Position numbers and translations under genes: made by a program | Origin: an uncultured Oscillospiraceae bacterium | GTDB lineage: Bacteria; Bacillota; Clostridia; Oscillospirales; Oscillospiraceae | Assembly (NCBI GenBank): GCA_900757655.1 | Contig: CAAEOT010000015.1 | Coordinates: forward strand, 1-45,853 | Direction: 5' to 3' | DNA length: 45,853 nt | Shown here: piece after piece, positions 37,989-45,853 of the stretch | Layout: every line of letters starts with the position of its first letter | Numbering within the stretch: the first letter of the stretch is position 1 | The notes under the pieces: generated by a model | What the model was told of the DNA's origin: nothing | The model's input: only the letters and a program-made list of their open reading frames with translations | Database searches by the model: none

Positions 37989-38792
37989 TTATTGCGCAGC
38001 CTGTTGTGTATCCTGTGCGGGGACGTAGTTGATGTGCGCATAGCTGTTGCGGCGGGCAACGGTATCGCACATAAATGTGTAGATCTTCCGGTGCAGATCC
38101 TTTCGGGCGCTGCGCGGTGGCAGCGTGTGGTCAGGATAAAACGGATTACTGACAACAACGGTGATGCACGGCGGCAGAAACCGCAGCAGCTTCCGCTGCC
38201 GGTAAACGACCACTGCGCCGACGGCGGGCGCCTGTTCGCGCACCGGATAGGCGAACGCCGTGTCCGGGAACGGACGGATACCGTTATAATATGGCCAGAT
38301 GTGCGCCTCCGGGTAGATCATCACTGCCTGACAGCGCTCCAGCCTCCGGTGCAGTGCGGCCAGAAACTGCCGCGTGCCGTCGATCGTGTCCGCCAGCGGA
38401 ACGGCACCGAGCATCTGCACGATGTTGCGCAGACACGGAATGGAGACCGTGTCTGCCGCGGTGACGATGTTAGCGCGGCGCGGGAACGCCAGCAGCGTCG
38501 GAATAAACGCGTCCGCCAGGGTGTTCGTGTGGTTGCCGTAGAGAAAATAGCCACCGGGCAGCTCGCGCAGCGCTTTGCGGTTTTCGATTCGCAGGCCGAA
38601 AACCAGCTTGCAGTAGAAAAACAGAAACGGCGTCATGACCATCCGGTAGACGACGAATGCGAGCGCGTTCCAGAGCGGGCTGGAGTGCTCATAAGGGAAG
38701 TCGGCGCCGATTGGCTTTGGCTGGATGTGCCCGTGCGTCGGCGCAAAGTCGTCGTGCAGCGGGTCGTGATAATAAACGGTTTTGCGGCTCAT
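37989..38792 (-). CDS. PlsC-like 1-acylglycerol-phosphate acyltransferase family protein
   Basis: 267 aa. After a hydrophobic segment (about 45-62) comes the acyltransferase catalytic block YGNHTNTLADAF, an H-x5-D variant of the usual H-x4-D, and the second block MIYPEAHIWPYYN matching the F/Y-P-E-G region with A for G. The family transfers acyl chains to lysophospholipids or glycolipids at the membrane. ATG at 38792 overlaps the glycosyltransferase stop by 4 bp. Context with a GT4 enzyme suggests acylation of a membrane glycolipid; the substrate is inferred only. Confidence 0.8.
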   Translation of the reverse strand: MSRKTVYYHDPLHDDFAPTHGHIQPKPIGADFPYEHSSPLWNALAFVVYRMVMTPFLFFYCKLVFGLRIENRKALRELPGGYFLYGNHTNTLADAFIPTLLAFPRRANIVTAADTVSIPCLRNIVQMLGAVPLADTIDGTRQFLAALHRRLERCQAVMIYPEAHIWPYYNGIRPFPDTAFAYPVREQAPAVGAVVVYRQRKLLRFLPPCITVVVSNPFYPDHTLPPRSARKDLHRKIYTFMCDTVARRNSYAHINYVPAQDTQQAAQ

Positions 38793-39931
38793 GTCGGTTC
38801 GCCGCACAGGGCAACGGCATCAAAGAGCATTTGCTCCATCTGCCGCATACAGCTCTGCTGTTCAAACTGTGTACCGCTCTCGAGATACTTCCGGCTGTAG
38901 TCCGCGCGTTCGGCCGGGTGCTCGACCCAATAGTCGATCTTGGCGGCCATGTCCTCGGGATCCTTATTTTTAAATAAGGACTTCTCGTCAAGCGCGAACG
39001 CTTTGGCCGCGCTCTTCGGGGAGTTGGCGATGAGCGGCACCAGCCCGCAGGCGATGGCCTCCAGACAGGCGATGGACTCGATCTCCACCTCGGCAGGGTG
39101 GCAGTAGAGGTCGGCGCAGCGCAGCAGATTCAGCAGGTCCTGCCGGGGGAAAAATGCAATCTCCATGTCGACGCCGTATTTTTCCGCCAGATGACAGTAA
39201 TGCTCCTCGCGGGGGCCTTCACCGGCGAGGATGAGGTGGATCTGCTCGCGGTGGGCCGAGCGGCCGATGGCTTCTATGAGGATTTCCTGATTCTTTTCGC
39301 TCGAGAGCCGGCCGGTCGAGACGATGAGAAACTTCCCCTCGAGCCCCTCCGGGCGTTTGGCCGGGCCGGGCGTGAACATGCTGTTGACGCCGTTGGAGAT
39401 CACGCGGCCGTTCGTCGGGCCGACGACGGCCTCAAACGTATCGCGGATGAACTGCGTGGGGTAATGGATGATGTCGGAATACTGATATACCATCTGGTAG
39501 CAGGCGCGGTAAACGCCGCGGTTGATCGCGTCAAGATCCTTACACAGGAAGTGCGCCGTCACGTTTTCGGCCTGGCAGTGGAAGCTGGAGGTGATGGGTT
39601 TGTTGTACGCCTTAGCGATCTTCACCGCCGTGTGCGACAGCTGCAGCACGAACGTCGTGTGCACGACATCGCAGTCGCGGATCGCGTCCTCAAGCAGGGA
39701 GCGGTCTACGCGCGGCAGCGTCACGCCATTGCGCTCCACGATCGGGTTGAACAGATAGAGGTTCAGCTCCGGCACGACGTAAAAGCACTCGTTGCCGGCC
39801 TTGTCCTGATCGGCGCAGACTACACGCACGGTGTGCCCCTGTGCGCGCAGGAAGCGGATGAGATTCATGCAGGCGATGGTGGTGCCGTTGTTCTCTTCGC
39901 CCAAAATATCGCAGACAATCGTGATCGTCAT
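38789..39931 (-). CDS. GT4-family glycosyltransferase
   Basis: 380 aa, GT-B fold. The N-terminal acceptor domain starts MTITIVCDILGEENNGTTIACMNLIRFLRAQGH; the C-terminal donor domain has STGRLSSEKNQEILIEAI, LAGEGPREEHY and the E-x7-E motif EVEIESIACLEAIACG. It resembles diacylglycerol or phosphatidylinositol glycosyltransferases rather than exopolysaccharide enzymes. First gene of a coupled pair with the acyltransferase, then TetR. It probably builds a glycolipid of the envelope. Confidence 0.88.
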   Translation of the reverse strand: MTITIVCDILGEENNGTTIACMNLIRFLRAQGHTVRVVCADQDKAGNECFYVVPELNLYLFNPIVERNGVTLPRVDRSLLEDAIRDCDVVHTTFVLQLSHTAVKIAKAYNKPITSSFHCQAENVTAHFLCKDLDAINRGVYRACYQMVYQYSDIIHYPTQFIRDTFEAVVGPTNGRVISNGVNSMFTPGPAKRPEGLEGKFLIVSTGRLSSEKNQEILIEAIGRSAHREQIHLILAGEGPREEHYCHLAEKYGVDMEIAFFPRQDLLNLLRCADLYCHPAEVEIESIACLEAIACGLVPLIANSPKSAAKAFALDEKSLFKNKDPEDMAAKIDYWVEHPAERADYSRKYLESGTQFEQQSCMRQMEQMLFDAVALCGEPT

Positions 39932-40088
39932 GTTGTCGTATCATTCCTTGTTTTCAGAATTGGCAGGGGAGACCCGCTGCCGCATGATGCGACGTTCGTC
40001 ATTGTAACCGGAAAAAATGAGAGCCGCATGAAAAAGATTCTTTCAAGAATTCAAACAAATCTTGTCCTATCATATCATACTTTCCTGC

Positions 40089-40105
40089 ATGAGAAAACCT
40101 CTCAT
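40089..40105. repeat. Inverted repeat upstream of the GT4 and CoA-transferase genes
   Basis: ATGAGA-N5-TCTCAT, within the 304-bp divergent intergenic region 39932-40235. Possible operator (for the TetR protein, untested). The rest of that region shows only AT-rich promoter-like sequence. Confidence 0.35.
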
Positions 40106-40161
40106 TTTCCCGAAAATGTGACCGAATTATTGCTGTGAACGCAAAACGGCCCCGCGCCCTC

Positions 40162-40190
40162 TTGAATTACGTTTTCGAATCGTGTATATT
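40162..40190 (+). promoter_or_regulatory. Promoter of the CoA-transferase gene
   Basis: -35 TTGAAT (40162-40167), 17-bp spacer, -10 TATATT (40185-40190). Confidence 0.65.
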
Positions 40191-40235
40191 ATTTGTACCC
40201 ATGTGTTCATATTTTTTGTTTTAGGAGAGCAAATT

Positions 40236-41543
40236 ATGACAGACTATCAGAAGATGTATCAGGAAAAACTGACGACGCCGGATCGGCTTGCCCAGCAGGT
40301 GCAGTCCGGCTGGCTGCTCGGCATGGACACGGCGACCTCGCAGACGCCGGCCATCATGACCGCGATCGCAGAGCACATCCGCAACAGCGATATTACGGGC
40401 GTGAAGGTGCAGGCCCTGCTCGATGCGTATCCGTTCGAGTTTTATACCGACCCCACGCTGGCCGGTAAGATGACCGGCTACAGCTGGTTTTCCAGCAGTG
40501 CGGCGCGCAAGGCCGTCAATGCCGGCTATGCCGACATCATCCCTGCGTATTACCGCGATTTCCCGACCCGCATCCGCACGGAGTACGACTATGATGCCGT
40601 GTGCGTCGAGGTCGCGCCGATGGACCGCCACGGCTACTTCAGCCTGGCGCTCAACGGCTCGTATATCGACGCCATGCTCGATAAGACCAAGCGGATCTTC
40701 CTCGAGGTCAATGACCGCCAGCCCCGCGGCCTGTGCGGCTCGCTGATCCACATTTCGCAGGTCGACGCCATCGTGGAGTACAACCACGATCTGCCGGTCC
40801 TGCCGCCGGTGCAGCTCGACGAGGTGAGCAAGACGATCGGCGGGCTCATCGCCGAGCGCATTCCGGACGGCGCGTGCCTGCAGCTTGGCATCGGCGCGAT
40901 CCCGGACGCGACCGGCATGGCGCTCAAGGCCAAGCACGACCTCGGCATCCACACCGAGATGTTCACCGACTCCATGGTCGAACTCATCGAGTGCGGCGCG
41001 GTCAACAACAGCAAAAAGCAGATCCACCGCGGCAAGACCGTCACGACGTTTGCCTTCGGTTCACAGCGCATTTATGACTATATCGACGATAACCCGGCCG
41101 TGGAGATCCTGCCGGTCGAATACGTCAACGACCCGGACGTCATCTGCCAGAACGACAACATGATCTCCATCAACGCGGCGGTCGAGGTCGACCTCTTCGG
41201 TCAGGTCTGCGCCGAGTCGGTCGGCACGAAGCATATGTCCGGCTCCGGCGGCCAGATCGACTATGTCCGCGGCGCCTGCCAGTCTCGCGGCGGCAAGAGC
41301 TTCATCGCCTTCACGTCCACGGCCAAGGGCGGCACGATCAGCAAGATCAAGCCAATCCTCACGCCGGGCGCCGTCGTTACGACGAGCAAGAACGATGTGG
41401 ACTACATCGTCACCGAATACGGCGTGGCGCACCTGCGCGGCCGCAGCCTCGGCGAGCGTGCCCGCCAGCTGATCGCCATCGCGCACCCCGACTTCCGCGA
41501 TGAGCTGACCTTTGAGGCCAAAAAACGCGGCATTATGATCTGA
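40236..41543 (+). CDS. Butyryl-CoA:acetate / 4-hydroxybutyrate CoA-transferase family enzyme
   Basis: 435 aa, family I CoA-transferase of the acetyl-CoA hydrolase/transferase group (Cat2, AbfT, But). LGIGAIPDATGMAL, the probable catalytic Glu241 in GIHTEMFTDSMVEL, and the C-terminal GSGGQIDYVRGA with EYGVAHLRGRS are characteristic. Such enzymes swap CoA between acetate and butyrate, 4-hydroxybutyrate or similar acids, the last step of butyrate formation in many gut Clostridia. Sequence alone does not separate these activities. Monocistronic; ATG at 40236 follows TAGGAGAG. It could also serve the dehydratase substrate, but there is no linkage beyond the window. Confidence 0.88.
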   Translation: MTDYQKMYQEKLTTPDRLAQQVQSGWLLGMDTATSQTPAIMTAIAEHIRNSDITGVKVQALLDAYPFEFYTDPTLAGKMTGYSWFSSSAARKAVNAGYADIIPAYYRDFPTRIRTEYDYDAVCVEVAPMDRHGYFSLALNGSYIDAMLDKTKRIFLEVNDRQPRGLCGSLIHISQVDAIVEYNHDLPVLPPVQLDEVSKTIGGLIAERIPDGACLQLGIGAIPDATGMALKAKHDLGIHTEMFTDSMVELIECGAVNNSKKQIHRGKTVTTFAFGSQRIYDYIDDNPAVEILPVEYVNDPDVICQNDNMISINAAVEVDLFGQVCAESVGTKHMSGSGGQIDYVRGACQSRGGKSFIAFTSTAKGGTISKIKPILTPGAVVTTSKNDVDYIVTEYGVAHLRGRSLGERARQLIAIAHPDFRDELTFEAKKRGIMI

Positions 41544-41557
41544 TTCCGCAGTACAAA

Positions 41558-41597
41558 GCCTGCTGTCCGTATCCCACGGACGGCAGGCTTTTTTCAT
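41558..41597 (+). terminator. Terminator of CoA-transferase gene
   Basis: AAGCCTGCTGTCCGT / ACGGACGGCAGGCTT, followed by TTTT. Confidence 0.85.
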
Positions 41598-41694
41598 CTC
41601 GCGCGTTCTGTATCCGGACGCACACAATGGTGACGCGTGTTTCATCAAGGAATCAGAAGTGCGCAAAAGCGTTACATTTGTACCGCTGTGGGGA

Positions 41695-41723
41695 TTGTTC
41701 TTTCCTCGCAGCCGGACTATAGT
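41695..41723 (+). promoter_or_regulatory. Promoter of lipase-SLH gene
   Basis: -35 TTGTTC (41695-41700), 17-bp spacer, -10 TATAGT (41718-41723). A small leader hairpin (GGGG-CAG / CTG-CCCC, 41739-41762) precedes the GGAGGG ribosome site. Confidence 0.55.
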
Positions 41724-41782
41724 GTAACCATAAAAAGGGGACAGATTTCGATGCTGCCCCAAATCTATTGGAGGGATTTTTC

Positions 41783-43756
41783 ATGAAGAAAACGTGGAGC
41801 AGAGTGCTCGCCACCGTTCTGGTTCTGGCAATGGTGCTTTGCATGCCCGGTTTCGCAGCGAGCGCTGCTGACACGGTGGATTATGACGCCGATCATGCGA
41901 CCTCCGCTGAGGAACTGACGGACGCGGATCTGCCGGAGTTGCTGTCCTCGGACGGCAACCACTATCCGATCGTACTGGTGCACGGCCTGTTCGGTTGGGG
42001 CGGCACGGAAGTGCTCGGCCTGAACTACTGGGGCGGCTTCAGCAGCCTGCGCGACATTCTCAATGACGCCGGCTATAAGGTCTATACCCCGTCCATCGGC
42101 CCCGTTGCCAGCAACTGGGACCGCGCCTGCGAGCTGTATGCCTACCTCGTCGGCGGCACGGTCGACTACGGCGCATATCACTCCGCCACCAACGGCCATG
42201 CCCGCTACGGCCGCACGTTCCCGGGCGTCCTGCCGGAGCTGAACAACCCCGACAGTGAGCTGAAAGTGCATCTGGTCGGCCACAGCATGGGCGGCGAGAC
42301 GATCCGTATGCTCGCACAGCTGCTCGAAAACGGCGACGCCGACGAGCGCAATGCCAGCCGCGACGGCGACATCAGTCCGTTGTTCACCGGCGAGTGCCGT
42401 CACTGGATCGAGAGCATCACGACGCTCTGCACGCCGCACGACGGTAGCCAGTATGACACGAAGGTCTATCAGAACATCGGCGATCTGGCGCAGTATGCCA
42501 TGGGCATTATCGGCTCCGTTGCCGGTGCCAATGTCAACGAGAACAACTTCGGTCTGGACTTCAAGCTCGATCAGTGGGGTCTGGTGCGCCAGCCCAACGA
42601 GTCTTACTCCAGCTATTTCAATCGCGTGATCAACAGCAAGATCTGGACCCAGCACACCGACGACCTGAGCGTCTATGACCTCGACGTCGACGGTGCGGCC
42701 GTGCTCAACGGCTATGCCAAGGCCCAGGATGATATCTATTACTTCTCCGTCGCCTGCTCGAATACCCATCGCGATCCGCTGACCGGCCACTACCTGCCGA
42801 ATGCCAGCATGAACCCGATGATGATCAAGAGCGGCACCTACATGGGCAGACACGTCAACTACGCGGTCGGCCATGTGAACATCACGCCGGAGTGGTGGGA
42901 GAATGACGGCATCGTCTCCGTCCGCTCCGCCATCCGTCCGCACGAGAACTCCACGGATAAGTACAATGAAAACTACGGCGTCGGTGCGGATGGCAAGATG
43001 ACCTTCAAGGCCGGCACCAAGATGGGCGTCTGGAACTACATTGAGAAGATCGACGGGACGGACCACATCAACATGGTCGGCCAGACGCAGAAGTCCACCC
43101 ACGCCATGCTGCAGGCCAAGTTCTTTGAGCTGGCCAAGATGCTCAACAGCATTCCGGTGAGCAGCTCGTCCGATGCGCACATCTGCCCGGGCGCGCGCTT
43201 CACGGATATGCCGGCTTATACCGACTGGTCGCACGAAGGTCTTGACTACTGCATCCAGAACGGCATCATGAGCGGCACGAGCGCCACCGCCATCGCTCCG
43301 AACGGCGTGACCACGCGCGCACAGCTCGTCGAGATGCTCTACTGCCAGGCCGGTTCCCCGAAGGCCACGAAGGCCAGCCCCTTCACGGACCTGACCGACA
43401 GCTGGTATGTCGATGCGGTCAACTGGGCGGCTGAGAAGGGCGTCGTGAGCGGCACGAGTGCCACCACATTCTCCCCGAATGACGTCATCACGCGTCAGGA
43501 CATGGCGACGATCCTTTATAACTACGCCAAGAACGTCCTGGATCTGGATGTGTTCGACACTGCTGATCTGACCGGCTATCCGGACTACAGCACCGTTTCC
43601 GATTATGCCCGCACGCCGCTGTCCTGGGCAGTCGCACAGGGCCTGATCTACGGCGCGGAAAGCGCTCAGGGCGTCGTCACCCTCCAGCCGAAGGGCGATG
43701 CGACCCGCGCACAGACCGCTGCGGTCATCATGCGTTTCTGCCAGAACGTCCTCTGA
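41783..43756 (+). CDS. Secreted family I.5-like lipase fused to SLH domains
   Basis: 657 aa. Signal peptide 1-28 (MKKTWSRVLATVLVLAMVL...AASA). The lipase domain (about 55-450) closely follows thermophilic Bacillus/Staphylococcus lipases: VHGLFGWGGTEVLGLNYWGG (oxyanion region), SNWDRACELYAYLVGGTVDYG, nucleophile Ser168 in LVGHSMGGETIRML, TLCTPHDGS, the probable catalytic Asp in WWENDGIVS and His in GTDHINMVGQ. Three SLH repeats fill about 478-657 (FTDMPAYTDWSHEGLDYCIQ; FTDLTDSWYVDAVNWAAEKG; a third ending DATRAQTAAVIMRFC). It should sit on the outer wall and hydrolyse triacylglycerols or related esters. SLH anchoring is unusual for this lipase family. Confidence 0.92.
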   Translation: MKKTWSRVLATVLVLAMVLCMPGFAASAADTVDYDADHATSAEELTDADLPELLSSDGNHYPIVLVHGLFGWGGTEVLGLNYWGGFSSLRDILNDAGYKVYTPSIGPVASNWDRACELYAYLVGGTVDYGAYHSATNGHARYGRTFPGVLPELNNPDSELKVHLVGHSMGGETIRMLAQLLENGDADERNASRDGDISPLFTGECRHWIESITTLCTPHDGSQYDTKVYQNIGDLAQYAMGIIGSVAGANVNENNFGLDFKLDQWGLVRQPNESYSSYFNRVINSKIWTQHTDDLSVYDLDVDGAAVLNGYAKAQDDIYYFSVACSNTHRDPLTGHYLPNASMNPMMIKSGTYMGRHVNYAVGHVNITPEWWENDGIVSVRSAIRPHENSTDKYNENYGVGADGKMTFKAGTKMGVWNYIEKIDGTDHINMVGQTQKSTHAMLQAKFFELAKMLNSIPVSSSSDAHICPGARFTDMPAYTDWSHEGLDYCIQNGIMSGTSATAIAPNGVTTRAQLVEMLYCQAGSPKATKASPFTDLTDSWYVDAVNWAAEKGVVSGTSATTFSPNDVITRQDMATILYNYAKNVLDLDVFDTADLTGYPDYSTVSDYARTPLSWAVAQGLIYGAESAQGVVTLQPKGDATRAQTAAVIMRFCQNVL

Positions 43757-43773
43757 GACTTCATTTCAACAAC

Positions 43774-43806
43774 ACAAGCCCGATGGGGTCTTCCCATCGG
43801 GCTTGT
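43774..43806 (+). terminator. Hairpin after lipase gene
   Basis: CAAGCCCGATGGG / CCCATCGGGCTTG, loop 5-7 nt; T-tract weak on plus and absent on minus. Confidence 0.65.
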
Positions 43807-43825
43807 CCTGCTTTAGTTACAGAAA

Positions 43826-44551
43826 TCAGCGTGCCTTTTCCCACCCGTCGAGCGGCGCGCGCTGGATCGCACCGAATACTTTGCTGCGCAGGTCGGGATA
43901 GGTCTGGCTCATGGTGCGGATGAACTGCTTGATCTCATAGCGCTTACTGCCGAGGTCCTCCGGGCAGGGGTTTTCGACGATCGGCAGCTCCAGCGCTTTG
44001 GCCAGATTCGCGATGCGTCCCTCGCCGGCGTAGAGCATCGGGCGGATCTGATCTACGCCTGTGCGCGTCATGTGCGTCACCGGCTGAAAGCAGCTGATGC
44101 GCCCCTCGTACACGAGCGAGAGCAGAAACGTTTCCACCGCGTCGTCAAAGTGATGCCCAAGCGCGAGCTTCGTGATGCCGCGCTCGCTGAGCGCGGTGCA
44201 CAGCGCGCCGCGGCGCATCTTGGCGCACAGGGAACAGGGGTTATCTTCCTTGCGCACATCGAACACGACCTCTTTGATGTCCGTTTTCAGGCGGGTGTAC
44301 GGCACGCCGATCGACTCACAGAGCTCTGCCACCGGCGTGAAGTCCATGCCGTCGAAGCCAAGCTCGACCGTGATGGCCTCAAGTGAAAACGGTTTCGGAT
44401 AGTACCTGCGCAGTTCGCTGAGCGCCATGAGCAGCACGAGCGAATCCTTGCCGCCCGAGACGCCGACGGCGACGGTGTCACCTGGCGCGATCATGTCATA
44501 ATCCTCCACGCACCGGCGTACCAGACCGGTAAACGCATTCAGGTCGTTCAT
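43826..44551 (-). CDS. PP-loop tRNA 2-thiocytidine synthetase-like protein (TtcA family)
   Basis: 241 aa. The ATP PP-loop VGVSGGKDSLVLL, the Cys pair in NPCSLCAKMRRG, LGHHFDDAVETFLLSL and a third Cys in IVENPCPED match TtcA, which thiolates C32 of certain tRNAs with a [4Fe-4S] cluster and sulfur from IscS. It is shorter than E. coli TtcA (about 310 aa), as is common for Firmicute homologues, and may have another tRNA target. It stands alone between lipase and rplM. Confidence 0.88.
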   Translation of the reverse strand: MNDLNAFTGLVRRCVEDYDMIAPGDTVAVGVSGGKDSLVLLMALSELRRYYPKPFSLEAITVELGFDGMDFTPVAELCESIGVPYTRLKTDIKEVVFDVRKEDNPCSLCAKMRRGALCTALSERGITKLALGHHFDDAVETFLLSLVYEGRISCFQPVTHMTRTGVDQIRPMLYAGEGRIANLAKALELPIVENPCPEDLGSKRYEIKQFIRTMSQTYPDLRSKVFGAIQRAPLDGWEKAR

Positions 44552-44651
44552 AGCGGGACCTCCAAAATGAAAATAGAAACTGCGAATTCGAGCGTAAAAC
44601 GGAGCAAAACGGAGCTTTTAAGAGCAAAGTAATATATAAATCAAAATTCCG

Positions 44652-44680
44652 TTGACAGGTACTACCGATTGTGGTATAAA
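44652..44680 (+). promoter_or_regulatory. Promoter of rplM-rpsI
   Basis: -35 TTGACA (44652-44657), 17-bp spacer, -10 TATAAA (44675-44680). Confidence 0.8.
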
Positions 44681-44686
44681 AGATAA

Positions 44687-44718
44687 GCGCGAATGCGAGA
44701 CCTATTCTACGTTCGCGC
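44687..44718 (+). promoter_or_regulatory. Candidate L13 autoregulatory leader hairpin
   Basis: A 9-bp stem GCGCGAATG / CGTTCGCGC (one T-G pair) with a 14-nt loop lies at the very 5' end of the rplM leader. Firmicutes are known to carry an L13 leader RNA here; identity with that family is unverified. Confidence 0.45.
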
Positions 44719-44768
44719 CTGAAAAATGTCAAAATGTTTTTCAACACATTCAAATTGGAGGCACGAAT

Positions 44769-45197
44769 ATGTCCACTACTTTGCTGAACAAGGACACCGT
44801 CACCCGCAAGTGGTACGTTCTGGATGCAGCCGGCAAGCCGATGGGCAAGACCGCAGCGCTCGCTGCTGATCTGCTGCGCGGCAAGCTCAAGACCGACTAC
44901 ACTCCGCACGTTGACTGCGGTGACTTTGTCATCATCATCAATGCCGAGCAGGCTGTGCTCACCGGCAAGAAGCTCGAGCAGAAGTACTACCGCACGCACT
45001 CCGGTTATCCCGGCGGCCTGCACGAGACGCAGTACAAGAAGCTCATGAAGGACAAGCCCGAGCTGGCTATGCGTCTGGCTGTGCGCGGCATGCTGCAGAA
45101 GAACACCATTGCCCAGTGGCAGCTCAAGCGCCTGAAGATCTATCGCGGCGCCGAGCATCCCCATGCGGCACAGAAGCCCGAAGTCTGGGATCGCTGA
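44769..45197 (+). CDS. rplM: 50S ribosomal protein L13
   Basis: 142 aa. RKWYVLDAAGKPMGKTAAL, VIIINAEQAVLTGKK, YYRTHSGYPGG and VRGMLQKN are L13 signatures; the C-terminus LKIYRGAEHPHAAQKPE is conserved. L13 is an early 50S assembly protein. ATG at 44769 follows GGAGG. rpsI follows after 17 bp, the usual operon. Confidence 0.98.
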   Translation: MSTTLLNKDTVTRKWYVLDAAGKPMGKTAALAADLLRGKLKTDYTPHVDCGDFVIIINAEQAVLTGKKLEQKYYRTHSGYPGGLHETQYKKLMKDKPELAMRLAVRGMLQKNTIAQWQLKRLKIYRGAEHPHAAQKPEVWDR

Positions 45198-45214
45198 GAA
45201 GGAGGAAATAGAAC

Positions 45215-45625
45215 ATGGCAACTTATACGAGCAAGAAAGCCTATATGTACGGCACCGGCCGCAGAAAGTCCTCCGTCGCGCGTGTGCACCTGTTCCCGAA
45301 CGGCACCGGCAGCATCACTGTCAACGGCCGTCCCCTGGATGACTACTTCGGTCTCGAGACCCTGAAGCTCATCGTTCGTCAGCCCTTCGCGGCCACTGAC
45401 ACCATGGGCAAGTTCGACGTCGAAGCCACCGTGACCGGCGGCGGCGTGACCGGCCAGGCCGGCGCGATCCGTCACGGCATCGCCCGTGCGCTGCTCCAGG
45501 TCGAGGACAGCTACCGTGCGCCCCTGAAGGCTGCCGGCCTGCTGACCCGTGACCCGAGAATGAAAGAGCGTAAGAAATACGGTCTCAAAGCCGCCCGCCG
45601 CGCTCCGCAGTTCAGCAAGCGCTAA
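45215..45625 (+). CDS. rpsI: 30S ribosomal protein S9
   Basis: 136 aa. GTGRRKSSVARVHLFPNGTG, FDVEATVTGGGVTGQAGAIRHGIARALL and the basic tail KKYGLKAARRAPQFSKR, whose terminal KR contacts P-site tRNA, are diagnostic. Strong GGAGG site. The last gene before a stretch with direct repeats; the rpsI 3' end is a known integration site for conjugative elements in streptococci. Confidence 0.98.
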   Translation: MATYTSKKAYMYGTGRRKSSVARVHLFPNGTGSITVNGRPLDDYFGLETLKLIVRQPFAATDTMGKFDVEATVTGGGVTGQAGAIRHGIARALLQVEDSYRAPLKAAGLLTRDPRMKERKKYGLKAARRAPQFSKR

Positions 45626-45644
45626 TCTACAGCTTAATAATGCT

Positions 45645-45683
45645 AAAAAAGCCCGGAAATACGCCATTTTCCGGGCTTTTTCT
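45645..45683 (+). terminator. Terminator of rplM-rpsI
   Basis: AAAAGCCCGGAAAAT-like arms (AGCCCGGAAA / TTTCCGGGCT) followed by TTTTT. Confidence 0.9.
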
Positions 45684-45750
45684 ATGCCTAAAATCACCTG
45701 ATTCCGATGGTGAAATTTGAGGAAATTTGACTTCAAATTAGCCCATTTTG

Positions 45751-45811
45751 ATGGGTTTACCATGGGTTTACGGACTATTTTTGAGCCTAATGGGTGGGAA
45801 AATGGGTTTAC
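45751..45811. repeat. Three direct repeats ATGGGTTTAC downstream of rpsI
   Basis: Copies at 45751-45760, 45762-45771 and 45802-45811, offset by 11 and 40 bp. No gene is recognised from 45684 to the end; open frames there cross the terminator or stop. The repeats resemble arm-type sites bound by tyrosine integrases near element ends, but this is only a suggestion. Confidence 0.5.
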
Positions 45812-45853
45812 AGAAGGCCATTTTGGAGGGGAAATTAGCCCCATATCCTTGAC

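Noticed and set aside
41765..43234. Minus-strand 489-codon frame opposite the lipase gene
   Set aside because: Antisense shadow in high-GC sequence; the plus-strand gene has signal peptide, catalytic motifs and SLH repeats.
45140..45844. Minus-strand open frame of 234 codons over the rpsI end and the window edge
   Set aside because: It runs through the rpsI terminator hairpin and antisense to S9 and L13; no conserved motif. The part past 45690 could belong to an off-window gene but cannot be supported.
1..45853. CRISPR array, insertion sequence, prophage or toxin-antitoxin module
   Set aside because: No regularly spaced repeats, transposase, phage structural genes or paired small stable/labile genes were seen; the only mobile-element trace is the integrase fragment.

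Overview
The window comes from the chromosome of a GC-rich anaerobic Firmicute, most likely a gut member of the Oscillospiraceae (Oscillibacter, Flavonifractor or Intestinimonas type). The family is inferred from gene content: a CoA-transferase of the butyryl-CoA:acetate type, a 2-hydroxyacyl-CoA dehydratase, a flavin/Fe-S enoate reductase, Rex, SLH-anchored proteins, TTG and GTG starts, and consensus sigma-A promoters. Forty-four protein genes, one integrase remnant and two tRNA genes can be supported. No rRNA, CRISPR array or intact mobile element is visible.

Layout. 1-4.9 kb: a 2-hydroxyacyl-CoA dehydratase operon (two subunits plus the start of its ATP-dependent activator) on the minus strand, divergent from its likely FadR-family repressor. 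Perfect 13-bp palindromes lie just downstream of both promoters. A further palindrome follows a third predicted promoter with no gene, and one more stands alone. 4.4-9.8 kb: an Fe-S type Rrf2 regulator divergent from a MATE exporter, then mnmE, an SLH protein and rex. 9.9-13.9 kb: a minus-strand operon trmB-xth-dusB-ECF sigma-anti-sigma. 13.9-15.2 kb: tRNA-Pro, an AT-rich foreign gene and an integrase relic. 15.3-17.3 kb: a ThrE exporter and a HAD phosphatase. 17.4-20.5 kb: an enoate-reductase-like flavoenzyme and an HD-domain protein. 20.6-22.8 kb: iscR, iscS and iscU. 22.9-26 kb: a SEDS gene, tsaE-tsaB and upp. 26-29 kb: a GntR/ABC operon with its operator, and an EamA transporter. 29.2-32.7 kb: an orphan adenine methyltransferase, tenA with a SAM methyltransferase, an AT-rich propeller-like gene and tRNA-Ser. 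32.8-35.9 kb: a ferritin-like protein, rsmE, and a glycine riboswitch controlling an AGCS symporter. 35.9-40 kb: pepD, a TetR regulator, an acyltransferase and a GT4 glycosyltransferase. 40.2-43.8 kb: the CoA-transferase and a secreted lipase fused to SLH domains. 43.8-45.9 kb: ttcA-like, rplM and rpsI, followed by short direct repeats that may mark the edge of an element inserted beside rpsI.

How the parts fit. Metabolic genes suggest amino-acid or 2-hydroxyacid fermentation: dehydration of a hydroxyacyl-CoA, enoate reduction, CoA-transfer to acetate, Rex sensing of NADH, glycine/alanine uptake and dipeptide cleavage. Housekeeping genes for tRNA modification (mnmE, dusB, trmB, tsaE, tsaB, ttcA-like) and Fe-S assembly are interspersed. 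The best leads are the FadR operator set with its gene-less promoter, the oversized dehydratase subunit, the TenA variant co-encoded with a methyltransferase, and the lipase-SLH fusion.
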